A stretch of DNA of 64,000 bases from JAKACA01 sp052143575 (GTDB taxonomy: Bacteria; Actinomycetota; Acidimicrobiia; Acidimicrobiales; Bog-793), in contig JBKQSP010000054.1 of assembly GCA_052143575.1 (NCBI GenBank), positions 45,211 through 109,210 on the forward strand, written 5' to 3'. This document shows positions 41,954 to 51,110 of the stretch, in pieces. Below the pieces are notes generated by a model that did no database searches, was not told where the DNA came from, and saw only the letters and a program-made list of their open reading frames with translations. Made by a program: the position numbers and the translations under genes. The stretch's first letter is position 1; every line of letters begins with the position of its first letter.

Positions 41954-43639
41954 ATGGGGCGCACCGCGGCGATCTTCGACCTCGACCGCACCCTGTTGCG
42001 CGGCGCCAGTGGACCGTTCATCAACGAGGCGCTCAGCGAAGTCGGCCTTCGCAGCTCGAGTTTTCCTGGCGAGAGCCTTCTCTACAAGGCATACGACCTG
42101 TTCGGGGAGAACCCCGTCGGCATGGCGCTGGCGCGCGCGGCTGCCCTCGCCGTGCGCGGTTGGTCGGTCGAGCGGTTGCAGGCCGCCGGGCGCCGGGCAG
42201 CCGAGCTGCTCGTGACCCACATCGCCTCCTACGCGCCAGGGCTGCTCGACGAGCACCGTCGCGCGGGCCATCTGCTCGTGCTCGCCACGACGACCCCGGA
42301 GGATCTCGTCCGGCCCCTCGCCGAGCTGCTCGGCATGGACGACGTCATCGCCACCCGGTATGGGCGCTCCGACGGCGCCTACACGGGGAGGCTGGACGGA
42401 AGCTTCGTCTGGGGCTTCGGGAAACTGAAATCGTTGCGGGCCTGGGCGAATCGCCACGACGTCGACCTCTCGGAGAGCTTCGCCTATTCGGACAGCATCA
42501 ACGACGTCCCGATGCTCTCGGCCGTCGGACACCCGGTTGCCGTCAACCCTGACCTGGCGCTCCATGCGATGGCGACGTTGCGCCGCTGGCCGGTCCTCCA
42601 CCTCGACGTCCCGCCGGGCGTGCCGACCGTGGGCGGGATCGAGGTCTTCGACGCCGCCAAGCACGTCGTGCGGCCGGAGCTGTTCCCGTATGCCCGCTTC
42701 GACATCGCAGGGATCGAGCACATCCCCGACAGCGGGCCGTTCATTCTCGTCAGCAACCACCGGAGCTATTTCGACGTGGCCGCCGTCGGCCTCGTCGTGC
42801 AGAAGAAAGGGCGCCCGACACGTTTCCTCGGCAAACAGGAGGTCTTCGACGCGCCCATCGTCGGGCAGATCGCCCGGGCGCTCGGAGGCATCCCGGTGGA
42901 ACGGGCGGGCAACGCCTCGGGCTCACTCGGCCCGGCGGAGCGGGTGCTGCGAGCAGGCGAAGGCATCGTCGTGTTGCCGCAAGGGACGATTCCGCGGGGG
43001 GCGGCGTTCTTCGAGCCCGAGCTGAAGGGGAAGACCGGAGCCGCCCGCCTGGCTGCCAGCACGGGCGCCCCCGTCATCCCCATCGGGCTCTGGAACACCG
43101 AGGCGGTCTGGCCGCGATCCTCCACGCTGCCTCGACTCACGAACGTGCTCTCCCCGCCGACGGTTCGCGTGCGTGTCGGGCCCACCGTGGCGGGACTCTC
43201 GCTCGGATCCGGTGACGCCGTTGCCGACACCGAGAAGATCATGGCTGCCATCGCGGCCCTCCTGCCCGAGGAAGCCCGTTCGGTCCGCCAGCCGACGGAC
43301 GAAGAGCTCGCCCGCACCTACCCGAAGGGGAAGGTCGGCGAGGAGCGTGCCGTCGGGCTGGCGCCCAAGGCGTCGCCCAGGCGGGCGACCTCGACCAGCC
43401 GGCCGCCAAAGCCGGCCCCGGCGGCGAAGAAGACGTCGGGGAAGCAGGTGGCAGCGAAGAAGGCGCCGGCGAAGAAGGTGGCAGTAAAGAAGGCGCCGGC
43501 AAAGACGACGCCGGTAACGAAGGTGGCAGCAAAGACGACGCCGGAAACGAAGGTGGCAGCAACGAAGGCGCCGGCCCGGGCCGGCTCGACGCCGATGCGC
43601 CCAGCCGGCGGCGCAGCGGCAGCACGCCGGACTCGCTGA
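41954..43639 (+). CDS. bifunctional HAD-IB phosphatase / 1-acyl-glycerol-3-phosphate acyltransferase with Lys/Ala/Pro-rich tail
   Basis: 561 residues. Residues 1-215 are a HAD-IB phosphatase (FDLDRTLLRG at 8-17, SDSINDVPML near 180). Residues ~225-460 are a PlsC acyltransferase with VSNHRSYFD (NHxxxxD) and LPQGTIPRG. The last ~90 residues are repeats such as KKAPAKKVAVKKAPAK, like histone H1 or mycobacterial HupB tails. The first two domains match the mycobacterial HAD-PlsC fusion known from Rv2483c. It should act in phosphatidic acid synthesis, with the tail possibly binding nucleic acid or anionic lipid. asnB-cofE starts 12 bases downstream. Confidence 0.9.
   Translation: MGRTAAIFDLDRTLLRGASGPFINEALSEVGLRSSSFPGESLLYKAYDLFGENPVGMALARAAALAVRGWSVERLQAAGRRAAELLVTHIASYAPGLLDEHRRAGHLLVLATTTPEDLVRPLAELLGMDDVIATRYGRSDGAYTGRLDGSFVWGFGKLKSLRAWANRHDVDLSESFAYSDSINDVPMLSAVGHPVAVNPDLALHAMATLRRWPVLHLDVPPGVPTVGGIEVFDAAKHVVRPELFPYARFDIAGIEHIPDSGPFILVSNHRSYFDVAAVGLVVQKKGRPTRFLGKQEVFDAPIVGQIARALGGIPVERAGNASGSLGPAERVLRAGEGIVVLPQGTIPRGAAFFEPELKGKTGAARLAASTGAPVIPIGLWNTEAVWPRSSTLPRLTNVLSPPTVRVRVGPTVAGLSLGSGDAVADTEKIMAAIAALLPEEARSVRQPTDEELARTYPKGKVGEERAVGLAPKASPRRATSTSRPPKPAPAAKKTSGKQVAAKKAPAKKVAVKKAPAKTTPVTKVAAKTTPETKVAATKAPARAGSTPMRPAGGAAAARRTR
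43427..43576 (+). repeat. ten 15-bp units encoding the Lys/Ala-rich tail
   Basis: The 3' part of the HAD/acyltransferase gene is built from 15-base units alternating AAGAAGGCGCCGGCG-type and AAGAAGGTGGCAGTA-type, each coding five residues (KKAPA, KKVAV, TTPVT and similar). In-frame expansion of a short repeat explains the tail. Confidence 0.8.
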
Positions 43640-43651
43640 GCGCCCGTTTCC

Positions 43652-46348
43652 GTGTGTGGTATCGCCGGTTTCCTCGGCTCACCTGATCATGACCTGCTGG
43701 CGGCCATGTGCGAGCGGATCGAGCATCGCGGGCCCGATGACGAGGGGTACCTGGAACGGGACCACGCCAGCCTCGGCCATCGTCGCCTCGCCATCATCGA
43801 CCTCGAGCACGGGCACGAGCCCATGTCGAACCCCGAGGGCACGGTGCACCTCGTCTACAACGGCGAGGTCTACAACTTCCGCGAGCTGCGCACCGAGCTC
43901 GAGGGGCACGGGCGGCGCTTCTCCACCGCGTGCGACGCCGAGGTCGTCCTGGCGGCCTACGAACACTGGGGGGTCGAGTGCTTTCCGAGGTTCAACGGCA
44001 TGTGGGCGCTCGCCATCCTCGACGAGCGCGGCAGCGACGACATGCTGGTGCTCAGCCGCGACCATCTCGGTATCAAGCCGCTCTATGTGGCGGAGGTGGG
44101 CGGACGCCACGTGTTCGCCTCCGAGATCAAGGCGCTCCTGGCCGTGCCGGGTCTGGCGCCCGTCGTCGACGTGCAGCGGCTCGCCGAGTACTTGGCCCGT
44201 GGCCTCCACGATCACGATGACCGGACGTTCTTCGAAGGCATCCGTCAGGTGCTGCCCGCCACGGCCGTCACCATCCCTCTCGGCGGAGGTCCCGCTCACC
44301 GGCACACCTACTGGCACCCGACACTGCGCACGACGGCTCCCGCCGACCCTGCCGTGTTCCGGAAGGCCTTCGAGGTGGCCGTCGAGCGCCGTCTCGTGGC
44401 CGACGTCACGGTCGGGACCTGCCTGTCGGGCGGGCTCGACTCCTCCTCCATCGTGTGCGTCATGAGCCAGCTCCTGGCCGAGGGCGCCCCGGACGCCACC
44501 AGCATGGGCGAGCACCTGCGGACCTTCTCTGCGGTCTTCGACGGCGATCCGATCGACGAGCAGGAGTACATCGAGCCGGTCCTCGCCGTCTCGGGGGCAG
44601 AGAGCGACTTCGTGCGGCCGAAAGCGCACGATCTGTTCACGGATCTCCCTCTCCTCGTATGGCATCAAGACGAGCCCATGGTGTCCTCCGGCCCCTACGC
44701 CCAGTACCGAGTCATGGAGTTGGCGAAGGGCAAGGCGAAGGTGCTCCTCGACGGGCAGGGGGGCGACGAGCTGCTCGCCGGTTACGTCCCCTACCAGTAC
44801 GTCTACCTCCGCGAGCTCGCCAAATCCCGCCGTCCCGCCGCCCTGCGCGCCCTTTCGAAAGAAGCCCTCCCCACCCGCGACCTCCTTGCCCCCATCGCCC
44901 GCCAGCGCCTGGCGGATCGACGCCACTCGGTGGATCCGGCCACCTACTGCCCGGCGCTGCTCGGTGACCCCGCCAGGGTCGCTTCCATCCAGGAGGCCGA
45001 CGGACGCGTGCGCGACGACCTCAAGCAGCGCCTCCTGCAGGACCTCACCCAGTACAGCCTGCCCTCCCTTTTGCGCTACGAGGACCGCAACTCGATGGCG
45101 CACTCGATCGAGTCACGGCCGCCGTTCCTCGATCAGGATCTCGTGGAGCTCGTGCTGTCCCTCCCGTCGGACGCCATCGTGCGCGACGGCTGGAGCCGGT
45201 GGATCTTCCGAGAGGCGATGCGCGGCATCCTGCCGGAGAGGATCCGTTTGCGGCGGAAGAAGATCGGCTTCACGACGCCGGAGATGCGCTGGTTACGCGC
45301 CGAGCGAGCCACGGTGCAGGGGATATTCCGCTCTCCCTCGTTCTGCTCGCGGCCCTACTGGGATGCGCCAGCCGTCGCCCGCGGCTTCAAGGCGGCCTGT
45401 GAGGGTGAGCTGGAAGAGTCGCCCCTCTTTTGGCGGATTCTGAACATCGAGGCCTGGCTGCGAGTCTTCCACGGGGACGCCCCGATGGCTCCACTCGGAC
45501 GACGCCCGGCCGCCGGCCGCTCCCTCGAGGGCGCCGGGGACGCCGAGTGCGTCGAGCTGCTCGGCGGTGAAGCCGCCCAGTGGGCGACGATCGCCGTCAA
45601 CAATCGACGGCACGTGTTTTGCTGTGGCCCGGACGGCCGCAACGTCTACGGACGGGCTGCGGTCCGGACCCCTCGCATCGAAGCCGGCGACGACCTCGAC
45701 CGCGTCGTCGTGGACTCGGTCCTCGCCGTCGAAGGCGGTCGCCTCGGGCTGGAGGAAGGCGACATCGTGGCCGTCTCGGAGAAGGCCGTGGCCGTCAGCC
45801 AGGGGAGGTCGTTCCCCGTGAGCTCGATCCGGCCGACGGTGCTCGCCCGCCTGCTGTGCCGTTTCGTCTCGAAGGGTCCCGCCGGCATCGGCCTCGGCAT
45901 CCCGGCGACCATGCAGCTCGCTCTCGACGAGGCGGGGGCTGCTCGGATCCTTCTGGCGACCGCAGCTGCCGGTGCCACCCGTCTCGCCGGCCGGCACGGG
46001 ACCTTCTATCGCGTCGCCGGTGCCCGCGTGTCTGCCATCGACGGTCCCACGGCGGGCACGTTGCCGCCGTTCGACACGCATGCCAAGCTGCCCCCGTCCG
46101 ATCCGGACGGCGTCGCCGACCGCCTTGCCCGCCGCTTGGCGGAGGAAGCGGGCGGTCCCGTACACGTCGCCATCGTTGATGCGAACGACCGCGGCGTCGT
46201 CGTGCTCGGTGGCAGCCGAGGGCTCGATCGTCCGCTCGTCGCCTGGCTCTTCGGGGACAACCCACTCGGCCAGGGTGCCGAGCAGACGCCGGTTGCCCTC
46301 ATCCGCTACATCGGCCGCGTGGCGCCGGCTCGACTCCGTCCGGCCTGA
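43652..46348 (+). CDS. asparagine synthetase (glutamine-hydrolysing) fused to a CofE-like gamma-glutamyl ligase domain
   Basis: 898 residues. Residues 1-~610 are complete AsnB: the GTG start gives MCGIAGF with the catalytic Cys2, then GHRRLAIIDLEHG, NGEVYNFREL, and PP-loop LSGGLDSSSI (258-267). Residues ~670-898 resemble F420-0:gamma-glutamyl ligase (CofE/FbiB N-terminal) and its paralogues: GDIVAVSEKAVAVSQGR, GIGLGIPATMQLALDEAG, RHGTFYRVAGARVSAIDGPT, IVDANDRGVVVLGG. The family catalyses GTP-dependent glutamate addition to F420-0; this paralogue's reaction is unknown. The combination suggests amidation plus gamma-glutamyl or other amino-acid ligation on one polypeptide. The gene ends 3 bases from the convergent protease gene. 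Confidence 0.88.
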   Translation: MCGIAGFLGSPDHDLLAAMCERIEHRGPDDEGYLERDHASLGHRRLAIIDLEHGHEPMSNPEGTVHLVYNGEVYNFRELRTELEGHGRRFSTACDAEVVLAAYEHWGVECFPRFNGMWALAILDERGSDDMLVLSRDHLGIKPLYVAEVGGRHVFASEIKALLAVPGLAPVVDVQRLAEYLARGLHDHDDRTFFEGIRQVLPATAVTIPLGGGPAHRHTYWHPTLRTTAPADPAVFRKAFEVAVERRLVADVTVGTCLSGGLDSSSIVCVMSQLLAEGAPDATSMGEHLRTFSAVFDGDPIDEQEYIEPVLAVSGAESDFVRPKAHDLFTDLPLLVWHQDEPMVSSGPYAQYRVMELAKGKAKVLLDGQGGDELLAGYVPYQYVYLRELAKSRRPAALRALSKEALPTRDLLAPIARQRLADRRHSVDPATYCPALLGDPARVASIQEADGRVRDDLKQRLLQDLTQYSLPSLLRYEDRNSMAHSIESRPPFLDQDLVELVLSLPSDAIVRDGWSRWIFREAMRGILPERIRLRRKKIGFTTPEMRWLRAERATVQGIFRSPSFCSRPYWDAPAVARGFKAACEGELEESPLFWRILNIEAWLRVFHGDAPMAPLGRRPAAGRSLEGAGDAECVELLGGEAAQWATIAVNNRRHVFCCGPDGRNVYGRAAVRTPRIEAGDDLDRVVVDSVLAVEGGRLGLEEGDIVAVSEKAVAVSQGRSFPVSSIRPTVLARLLCRFVSKGPAGIGLGIPATMQLALDEAGAARILLATAAAGATRLAGRHGTFYRVAGARVSAIDGPTAGTLPPFDTHAKLPPSDPDGVADRLARRLAEEAGGPVHVAIVDANDRGVVVLGGSRGLDRPLVAWLFGDNPLGQGAEQTPVALIRYIGRVAPARLRPA

Positions 46349-46351
46349 GCT

Positions 46352-49300
46352 CTACTGCCGGTAGAGGAAGGCGACGGCTCTCGACAGTCCGCCGAGGCTG
46401 CGGGCGCTGATGCCGCCCTGCAAGTATCTCGCCTTGCTGTCGGCGGAGGGAAGAGCGGCGCCCAAGGTGACCTCGGTGGCCGTGACGTTGTCGAAGGCGG
46501 AGTAGTTGTTGTTGGCGTCGAAGGGCTGACCGACGTTGATCCACTCGAGGGTGAGCACGTTGAAGCCGGAACCGGTGATCCTGATGGGTTCCGGTCCGGA
46601 TTCGCTGTAGGGCTGCGGGCCGACCGAGGTGATCCGCGGAACCGGGGCATAGTCGTACTCGCTCGCCGCCGGGTCGATCTCGGTGCCGGCCCTCGGCACG
46701 ACGATTCCCTCGTTGTTCGGCGACATGTTGCCGAAGTAGGGCGGCAGGATCCTCGCCGGCTCGCTGGCGCCGTGCCGCCCCGTGACGATGACCTCGACCT
46801 GGCAGGTGTTGGCGGGATCGAAGCCCCTCCCGGTCATGCAGCGCGTCGCCTTCGTCTCGGCCGGCACGGTGACCTGCAACTCGTAGTTGGCGAGGTAGGT
46901 CCACTTCCTTGCCCTGACGCCGCCGAAGCTGACCGAGGAAAGGGGCGAACCAGAACCGAAGCTCGACCCGTAGATGTCCACGACGTTGCCGCCCCGCACC
47001 GGTCCGGCGGAGGGGCCGAGGCCGCTCACCGACGGCTTGGGCGACGTCGTGGAGCCCGCCGTGTAGATGTAGCGACTCGCCGTGATGACGGGCGCCGTCG
47101 TGACGAGGCCCGCTGCCGTCTCGAGGGTCACGGTGACGTCGACGGGGCCGGGCGTGCCGCGTGCCTCGCCACCCGATCCGGCCACCGGTGCCGCCGCCGG
47201 CACGGTGACGGCGAGCGAGTCGTCGCCCCTCAAGGCGAACGACGTCGTACGGCGAGGGCCAAAGTTCACCGCCTTGACGCTGACGCCCGATCCAGTGAAG
47301 CCGCTTCCCTTGACGATCACGGTGTTGCCGCCCGACACGGCGCCGTGACCCGGGCTGAGCGCGGTGACGGCCGGGCGGGCGCGAGACGGCGTGAGGAGGG
47401 AGCACAAAGCAGCCGAGAGAGCGCTGTCGGTGCCGATCGCTTCCGGCTCGGCCGGAGCGCGCGGGCTCGTCACGATCGGCGAGCCGAGACCGGATGCGAG
47501 GTCGTAGCCGGCGGTGGCCGGGTAACCCTTGCCGAGGCCGAAGATGTCGTTGGAACCGCTCGTGATGTCGTTGAAATCGCCGCCGGGTGAGTCGGCGGCG
47601 GCCTCGTAGAGTGCAGGTGCCACGAACCCGAGGTCGCGCTCGTGGTTGCGAGCGTTGAGCGCCAGCCCCGAGCAGCTGTTGCTGGAGGCGATGTCTGTCG
47701 TGATCGCGGCCCACATGGGTGCCGCCGTCGAGGTCCCGCCGATCGTGCTCCAGCCGCCCTCGCTTGCCTGAAAGACCGATGTCCCGCTGTCCTCGTCGGC
47801 GTCGATGGCGACGTCGGGCACGTCTCGGCAGGGGGGAGCGGCGGCGGCCCGGTGGGCGGAGGCCTTCGTCGCCTCGGCTCTGCAGAAGTCGTAGGCGGCT
47901 GACTGCGAGTACGAGTTGGACACCCCCTCAACACCGGAGTCGGCCTGCCAACCCGGGCTCGTCCAGGTGTCCGAGATGCCGCCACCAGCGCCGCCGCCGA
48001 AGCTGCCGTCGTTCCACACCCGTTCGACCGGCGGCTGCGAGTCGGAGCGGAGCGAGGTGCCGCCGACGCCCACGACGAAGGGCTGGCTGGCGGGATCGTC
48101 CACTGAGACGGCCGGCGAGGTGGGCGTCGACCCGTAGGCGCAGTCGTTGGAGCCGGCATCGCCGGCGGCGGCAAAGACGGACTGTCCCTGGGCGGCGGCC
48201 TCCTCGAAGAGCTCGTTCTCGACCTCCTGGGCGCCGGGGGCCGCGACCTGCAGTGCCGGCTCGCAGAGGCCCCAACTCGTCGAGATGACGTTGGCGCTGT
48301 CGGCATTGACCATGGCGTTGTAGATGTCGTTCGTGGCGTACTCGGTGCCGATGCTCGCACTCGGTGCCTCGTAGACCTCGATGGCGGCGTGCGGCGCCAG
48401 GGCGGAGACGTCCTCGACGTCGAGGATGGCCTCCCCCGAGCCCGAGCCGGGGGAGATGCCGCCGTCGACGCGCACGACGTGCAACCGCCCCTGCATGGCC
48501 GCCGCCGCGCTGGCACCGAAGTAACACGTATCGAACGTCCGCACGTCGCTGGCGGAGAACGGCTCCAGCTCGAAGATGGCGACCGTCTCGCCCTCTCCGA
48601 GGGCTCCGTTGTCGTAGAGACGGTCGATCCCGTAGGCCTTCGCCAGCTCGTCGAAGGTCCAGCCGTTACCCGAGGAGGCGCCCGCCGCCGCCGCCGAGCA
48701 CGCCAGGGGACCGCCGTTGGCCGCCACCGTGCGAGGCGCCTGCGTCATCTCGGCCCCCGCCTTCCCACGAGCGAGCGGGACTGCCGCCGGGCGAGGGCCC
48801 TCCTGCAGAAGGCTGTGGGGGCCGACGAGCTCGTCGAGGCCGAGGATTGCCGTGACGTCGCCGGCGATGGGCACCTGCAGCTTGGGAGCCGTCGTCGCGG
48901 CCCATCCCGTCGTGCCATCGCTCAGCCCGTAGGCCCGCATGTCGAGGTGAAGGGCTCGCTCGACGACCGAAACCGGAGCCGTCACCGGCATGATGAGACC
49001 GTTCTCCGAAGGCGACGAGACCGAGAAGCCTTCGGCCCGCAGCACCTCCTGCACGGCGGCGATCGCCGACGGTGTCGGCCCGAAGGCTGCCCTGAACTGG
49101 GCGGGGCTGATGAAATGACCGAAGCTGGGCGATCCCGGTGTGTTGACCGACGTGGCGTACGCCTCGAGGCTGGCGGCGTCACGGGGGGCGAGGGCGATGC
49201 CGAGCTGCATGACGTGCGAGGGCGCCAGGGGGCCGAGCCCTCTCGTGCCCGGCGGTGGCACCGCCGTGGCGCCCAGGGTGGCGAGCGGCGCCTCCAGCAG

Positions 49301-49432
49301 GCCGGCGAGCGCCAACTGGCCGCTGGCGGCACCGGCGACGCCCGTGGCTGCCGGCACGGCGACGAGGAAAGCGAGGGCGAGGGCTGCCACGCCGACCAGG
49401 GCGAGCCGTGCCCGCCTCATGGGTCCTCGCAC
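46352..49432 (-). CDS. secreted S53 (sedolisin/kumamolisin) serine-carboxyl protease with C-terminal IPT-like domains
   Basis: 1026 residues. Signal peptide at ~5-35 (ARLALVGVAALALAFLVAV). A pro-domain ends near residue 220. The catalytic domain has the Glu/Asp pair in GSGEAILDVE, the oxyanion Asp in AAAGDAGSNDC and the Ser in GGTSTAAPMWAAI. Residues ~680-1026 hold two to three IPT/TIG-like modules (VTALSPGHGAVSGGNTVIV; VSGLGPSAGPVRGGNVVDIY; ITSVGPQPYSESGPEPIRIT). S53 enzymes are acid proteases activated at low pH, which fits an acidic habitat. GTG 49432 is used, with AAGGAGG 10 bases upstream; ATG 49420 is an alternative. Confidence 0.92.
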   Translation of the reverse strand: MRGPMRRARLALVGVAALALAFLVAVPAATGVAGAASGQLALAGLLEAPLATLGATAVPPPGTRGLGPLAPSHVMQLGIALAPRDAASLEAYATSVNTPGSPSFGHFISPAQFRAAFGPTPSAIAAVQEVLRAEGFSVSSPSENGLIMPVTAPVSVVERALHLDMRAYGLSDGTTGWAATTAPKLQVPIAGDVTAILGLDELVGPHSLLQEGPRPAAVPLARGKAGAEMTQAPRTVAANGGPLACSAAAAGASSGNGWTFDELAKAYGIDRLYDNGALGEGETVAIFELEPFSASDVRTFDTCYFGASAAAAMQGRLHVVRVDGGISPGSGSGEAILDVEDVSALAPHAAIEVYEAPSASIGTEYATNDIYNAMVNADSANVISTSWGLCEPALQVAAPGAQEVENELFEEAAAQGQSVFAAAGDAGSNDCAYGSTPTSPAVSVDDPASQPFVVGVGGTSLRSDSQPPVERVWNDGSFGGGAGGGISDTWTSPGWQADSGVEGVSNSYSQSAAYDFCRAEATKASAHRAAAAPPCRDVPDVAIDADEDSGTSVFQASEGGWSTIGGTSTAAPMWAAITTDIASSNSCSGLALNARNHERDLGFVAPALYEAAADSPGGDFNDITSGSNDIFGLGKGYPATAGYDLASGLGSPIVTSPRAPAEPEAIGTDSALSAALCSLLTPSRARPAVTALSPGHGAVSGGNTVIVKGSGFTGSGVSVKAVNFGPRRTTSFALRGDDSLAVTVPAAAPVAGSGGEARGTPGPVDVTVTLETAAGLVTTAPVITASRYIYTAGSTTSPKPSVSGLGPSAGPVRGGNVVDIYGSSFGSGSPLSSVSFGGVRARKWTYLANYELQVTVPAETKATRCMTGRGFDPANTCQVEVIVTGRHGASEPARILPPYFGNMSPNNEGIVVPRAGTEIDPAASEYDYAPVPRITSVGPQPYSESGPEPIRITGSGFNVLTLEWINVGQPFDANNNYSAFDNVTATEVTLGAALPSADSKARYLQGGISARSLGGLSRAVAFLYRQ

Positions 49433-49568
49433 GTGCTCGTCTCCTCCTTGAGGGCGCGTCGCGTCGGGGGTCCTGCCCACGAAGGCCCGGCCTCGCACCG
49501 GACGACCCGCATGCTACCGGCCGGAGACGAGCCGCTGTGAGCCGTCCCGGCTCGCTAGTCTGCCGGGC

Positions 49569-50096
49569 GTGCCTGCAGCTGGGGACCCGGTCACCGTGAC
49601 GACTCGGGGCGGCATCGAGGTCCGCCTCGGCCCTCTCACGGCCGCCGAGGTCGAGCAGCTCTTCGTCCTGTTCGCCGATGTCGTCGCACGGGGCGACGGC
49701 TTCCCGCAGGCGGCTCCGCTGACACGCGACGTCTTCGACGCCACGTGGGTGCACCCGGTGACAGCTGTGATCGGGGCGCGTCCCAGCGGCGGTGGCGGAC
49801 TCCTCGGCGCTTACTACCTGAAGCCGAATTTCGCCGCCCGTGCCGCCCACATCGCCAACGCCGGCTACGTGGTGGCAGCTGCCGCCCGCGGCGGCGGCGT
49901 CGGGCGGGCGCTCGTGGAGGACTCGGTCTGGCGGGCGCCACTGTTCGGCTTCGACGCCGTGCAGTTCAACCTCGTGTTCGCCTCCAACCCCGCCAGAGCG
50001 CTCTACGAAGAGCTCGGCTGGCGCGAGATAGGCCGCATCCCCGATGCCGTCGGGGGCGAGGAGGCAATCATCTACTGGCGGCACGTGGGGGAGTGA
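49569..50096 (+). CDS. GNAT family N-acetyltransferase
   Basis: 175 residues. Acetyl-CoA motif A is NAGYVVAAAARGGGVGRALV, and motif B is VFASNPARALYEELGWREIGRIPDAV, the common pattern of L-amino-acid/aminoglycoside-like GNATs. The GTG start lies opposite the divergent protease gene. Its stop overlaps the start of the Rsm22 methyltransferase gene (GTGA, 50093-50096), hinting at a translation-related role. Confidence 0.87.
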   Translation: MPAAGDPVTVTTRGGIEVRLGPLTAAEVEQLFVLFADVVARGDGFPQAAPLTRDVFDATWVHPVTAVIGARPSGGGGLLGAYYLKPNFAARAAHIANAGYVVAAAARGGGVGRALVEDSVWRAPLFGFDAVQFNLVFASNPARALYEELGWREIGRIPDAVGGEEAIIYWRHVGE

Positions 50097-51076
50097 CGCC
50101 CGACCTGTCCGGCGCCATCGCCCGGCTCTTGAGCGGAGAGCCCCGCCTCCAGCTTGCTCCGGCCGCACGCCGGCTCTCGGAGCGCTACCGCGCCGGCACG
50201 GCGCCGTCCGTGCGGACTCAAGAGGACGCCCTTGCCTACGTGGCCACCAGGCTTCCCGCCACCTACGCGGCGGCGCGGGCGGCCATGGTTCAGGTTGCCG
50301 AGCTCTCGCCGAGCTACCGGCCGCGTACCCAGATGGATCTCGGAGCCGGCCCGGGTGCCGCCGCCTGGGCGGCGGCCGCCGTCTGGCCAGGGCTGAACGG
50401 CGTCGTGCTGCGCGATCGCGATGCCGCCCTCGTCGAGCTCGGGCAGCAGCTGGCCGCCACCGACTTCGAGTCGTGGAGCTGGCAGCTCGGTGACATGAGA
50501 GACGCCGTCGCCGAGGCCGACCTCGTGACGGCCTGTTATGCCCTCGGCGAGCTCGAGGCCGCCGAGGCGCTCGAGGTCGCCACGGCGGCGTGGCGGGCGA
50601 CGACCGGTTGCCTCCTGCTCGTCGAACCAGGCACGCCGACCGGATTCGCGCTCATCCGCCGGCTCCGCCGGCATCTCCTGGAGGAGGGCGCCCGTTTGGT
50701 GGCCCCCTGCCCCGAGGAGGGCGAGTGCCCCGTCAACGGGCAGGACTGGTGCCACTTCTCTGCCCGCCTCGGGCGCTCGGCCCTACACCGGGCCCTCAAG
50801 GGTGCGGAGCGCTCCTTCGAGGACGAGAAGTTCAGCTACGTGGCCTTTGCCCGCGGCGAGCCCACTCGGGCCGCCGGGCGCGTCGTGCGGCGACCGCTGC
50901 TGCGACGCCGCTTCGTCGAGCTGTCCCTGTGCGCCGACGGCATGATCCGGCCCGCAGGCATTGGCCAGTCGCTGGCGGCCTACCGGGCGGCGACATCGCT
51001 CGAGTGGGGAGACGCCGCACCCCTCGAGGTGCTCGCTCTCGCCCGCCCCTCATCGCCGCCTCCTCCGCAGTGCTGA
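50093..51076 (+). CDS. Rsm22-like small ribosomal subunit methyltransferase family protein
   Basis: 327 residues. A Rossmann SAM-binding loop is MDLGAGPGAAAWAAAAVWP, then CYALGELEAAEALE and LLLVEPGTPTGFALI. The family-specific cysteine cluster is APCPEEGECPVNGQDWCHFS, a likely metal or Fe-S site, followed by EDEKFSYVAFAR. Rsm22/METTL17 homologues act on the small ribosomal subunit; the bacterial role is poorly defined. The GTG start overlaps the upstream GNAT stop. Confidence 0.88.
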   Translation: MTPDLSGAIARLLSGEPRLQLAPAARRLSERYRAGTAPSVRTQEDALAYVATRLPATYAAARAAMVQVAELSPSYRPRTQMDLGAGPGAAAWAAAAVWPGLNGVVLRDRDAALVELGQQLAATDFESWSWQLGDMRDAVAEADLVTACYALGELEAAEALEVATAAWRATTGCLLLVEPGTPTGFALIRRLRRHLLEEGARLVAPCPEEGECPVNGQDWCHFSARLGRSALHRALKGAERSFEDEKFSYVAFARGEPTRAAGRVVRRPLLRRRFVELSLCADGMIRPAGIGQSLAAYRAATSLEWGDAAPLEVLALARPSSPPPPQC

Positions 51077-51110
51077 GCCAGCTCGGAACGACTGACGGCG
51101 TCGCTCGGTC

